In this document: positions 12,882-14,062 of the stretch, piece after piece
Numbering within the stretch: position 1 is the first letter of the stretch
Layout: each line of letters begins with the position of its first letter
Source: Bacteroidales bacterium
Lineage (GTDB): Bacteria; Bacteroidota; Bacteroidia; Bacteroidales; UBA10428
Reading direction: 5' to 3'
NCBI GenBank assembly: GCA_016935595.1
Contig: JAFGQQ010000161.1
Coordinates: 1 to 14,062, forward strand
Length of the DNA: 14,062 nucleotides
The notes under the pieces: generated by a model
Databases searched by the model: none
Seen by the model: the letters and a program-made list of their open reading frames with translations, nothing else
Told to the model about the DNA's origin: nothing
Position numbers and translations under genes: made by a program

Positions 12882-14062
12882 ATGGTAGCAGACTATACAG
12901 AAGAACATATAAAAACCCTTGACTGGAAAGAACATATCCAGAAAAGACCAGGCATGTATATTGGGAAGCTTGGCGACGGGAAATCACCTGATGACGGTAT
13001 TTATGTACTTCTAAAAGAAGTGATGGACAATTCTGTTGATGAATATATGATGGGTTTCGGGAAAAAAATTCAGATCTTGATTGAAAATGAAAAAGTTACT
13101 GTTCGCGACCATGGAAGAGGTGTACCCCTTGGAAAACTGGTTGATGTTGCTTCAAAAATGAACACAGGGGCAAAATACGACTCTAAAGTATTTAAAAAAT
13201 CGGTTGGCTTAAATGGCGTTGGTATAAAAGCAGTAAATGCATTATCCTCATATTTTAAAATCGAGTCTTTCCGCGAAAAACAGTCAAAATTTGCAGAATT
13301 TGAAAAGGGTAATCTGATTAAAGAAGACGAATCTGATGAAAATTCAAAACAATTTGGTACCCAGGTAACATTTATCCCTGATCAGAATATCTTCGGAACA
13401 TACGATTATATACCTGAATATGTCGAAACCATGATGCGAAATTATGTTTACCTGAATTCAGGTCTTACTATTGAATTCAATGGAAATAGCTTTTATTCAA
13501 AAAACGGACTGTTAGATTTACTGGAAGAAAACCTGAATGAAGAAGCACTTTATCCGATTATCCATTTAAAAGGAGAGGATATAGAAGTGGCTATAACACA
13601 TGGCAACACTTATGGCGAAGAGTATTTCAGTTTTGTGAATGGCCAGCATACCACACAGGGCGGAACACATTTGTCTGTTTTCAAAGAAGCCATAGTTAAG
13701 ACTATAAGGGAATTTTATAATAAAAGCTTTGAACCATCCGATATTAGGACATCTATTATATCTGCAATAAGCATTAAAGTTGAAGAACCGGTTTTTGAAT
13801 CGCAAACCAAAACTAAGCTCGGTTCGAAAGATATTGCACCAGGCGGGCCTTCGGTTAGAAATTTTATTCTCGACTTTATAAAAACCAGCCTCGATAATTA
13901 CTTACATAAACACCCCGAAACCGCTGATATTTTACTAAAAAAAATTATTGAATCGGAAAAAGAAAGAAAAGCGATTTCCGGTATACAAAAAATTGCCAGG
14001 GAAAGGGCAAAAAAAGCAAATTTGCATAATAAAAAGCTTCGCGATTGCAGAATACATTATAC
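12882..14062 (+). CDS. parE: DNA topoisomerase IV subunit B (ParE), 3' end cut off
   Basis: The first 393 codons of a type IIA topoisomerase ATPase subunit run off the right window edge. Visible motifs are [11 protein letters not shown] (18-28), the Mg-ATP-binding E46/N50/D53 in [17 protein letters not shown] (76-83), the ATP-lid glycine loop [15 protein letters not shown] (108-122) and the QTK loop in [10 protein letters not shown] (Lys310). The opening [20 protein letters not shown] and [11 protein letters not shown] are typical of Bacteroidota ParE rather than GyrB, which usually carries a longer N-terminus and EAVRKRPAMYIGD. With ParC it would decatenate daughter chromosomes in the cytoplasm using ATP; parC is often the next gene in this phylum but would lie outside the window. 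The start is the first ATG in frame, supported by the -7 element just upstream. Confidence 0.9.
   Translation, partial: MVADYTEEHIKTLDWKEHIQKRPGMYIGKLGDGKSPDDGIYVLLKEVMDNSVDEYMMGFGKKIQILIENEKVTVRDHGRGVPLGKLVDVASKMNTGAKYDSKVFKKSVGLNGVGIKAVNALSSYFKIESFREKQSKFAEFEKGNLIKEDESDENSKQFGTQVTFIPDQNIFGTYDYIPEYVETMMRNYVYLNSGLTIEFNGNSFYSKNGLLDLLEENLNEEALYPIIHLKGEDIEVAITHGNTYGEEYFSFVNGQHTTQGGTHLSVFKEAIVKTIREFYNKSFEPSDIRTSIISAISIKVEEPVFESQTKTKLGSKDIAPGGPSVRNFILDFIKTSLDNYLHKHPETADILLKKIIESEKERKAISGIQKIARERAKKANLHNKKLRDCRIHY

Noticed and set aside
13566..13805. Leftward 79-codon frame within parE
   Set aside because: It is antisense to the well-conserved ParE transducer domain and has no supporting features.

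Overview
The window looks like chromosomal DNA from an AT-rich member of the Bacteroidota, probably a Bacteroidales-like or free-living relative. The evidence is a Bacteroidota-type topoisomerase IV subunit B, a type IX secretion (T9SS) C-terminal sorting-domain remnant, a FxVPxxYF-type anti-sigma-like protein, lipoproteins with a relaxed lipobox (one with a surface-export-like CKEDD start), and several upstream matches to the Bacteroidota promoter pattern (TTG at -33, TAnnTTTG at -7). There are no tRNA or rRNA genes, no CRISPR array and no intact mobile element.

Left part (1-3225): the C-terminal part of a von Willebrand factor A protein is followed by a three-gene + strand cassette: an ECF sigma factor, a single-pass probable anti-sigma protein and a small exported Spy/CpxP-like protein. 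This looks like an envelope-stress regulatory unit. It ends 3 bp from a convergent gene for an exported two-domain protein of unknown role.

Middle (3364-10771): a membrane-anchored MutS-like ATPase reads rightwards and overlaps, tail to tail, a leftward five-gene unit. In transcription order that unit is a TetR regulator, a 12-helix RND/MMPL (HAE-3-like) transporter, a LolA-like periplasmic protein, a DUF2141 protein and a DUF1302-like outer-membrane barrel. Together these would give an inner-membrane pump, a periplasmic carrier and an outer-membrane barrel, most easily read as a trans-envelope system for a lipid or other hydrophobic compound. The most striking non-coding signal is here. Three inverted repeats of the form TTGAC-N15-GTCAA, with the same spacer length and the same central G, lie upstream of the transporter (two) and of the regulator (one). 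They are very probably the TetR operators.

Right part (10781-14062): a decayed T9SS sorting-domain fragment is followed by two lipoprotein genes on the + strand. The first has a cadherin-like domain and a predicted surface-export signal. The second is small and cysteine-containing. The window ends inside parE, which starts at 12882 behind a good -7 element.
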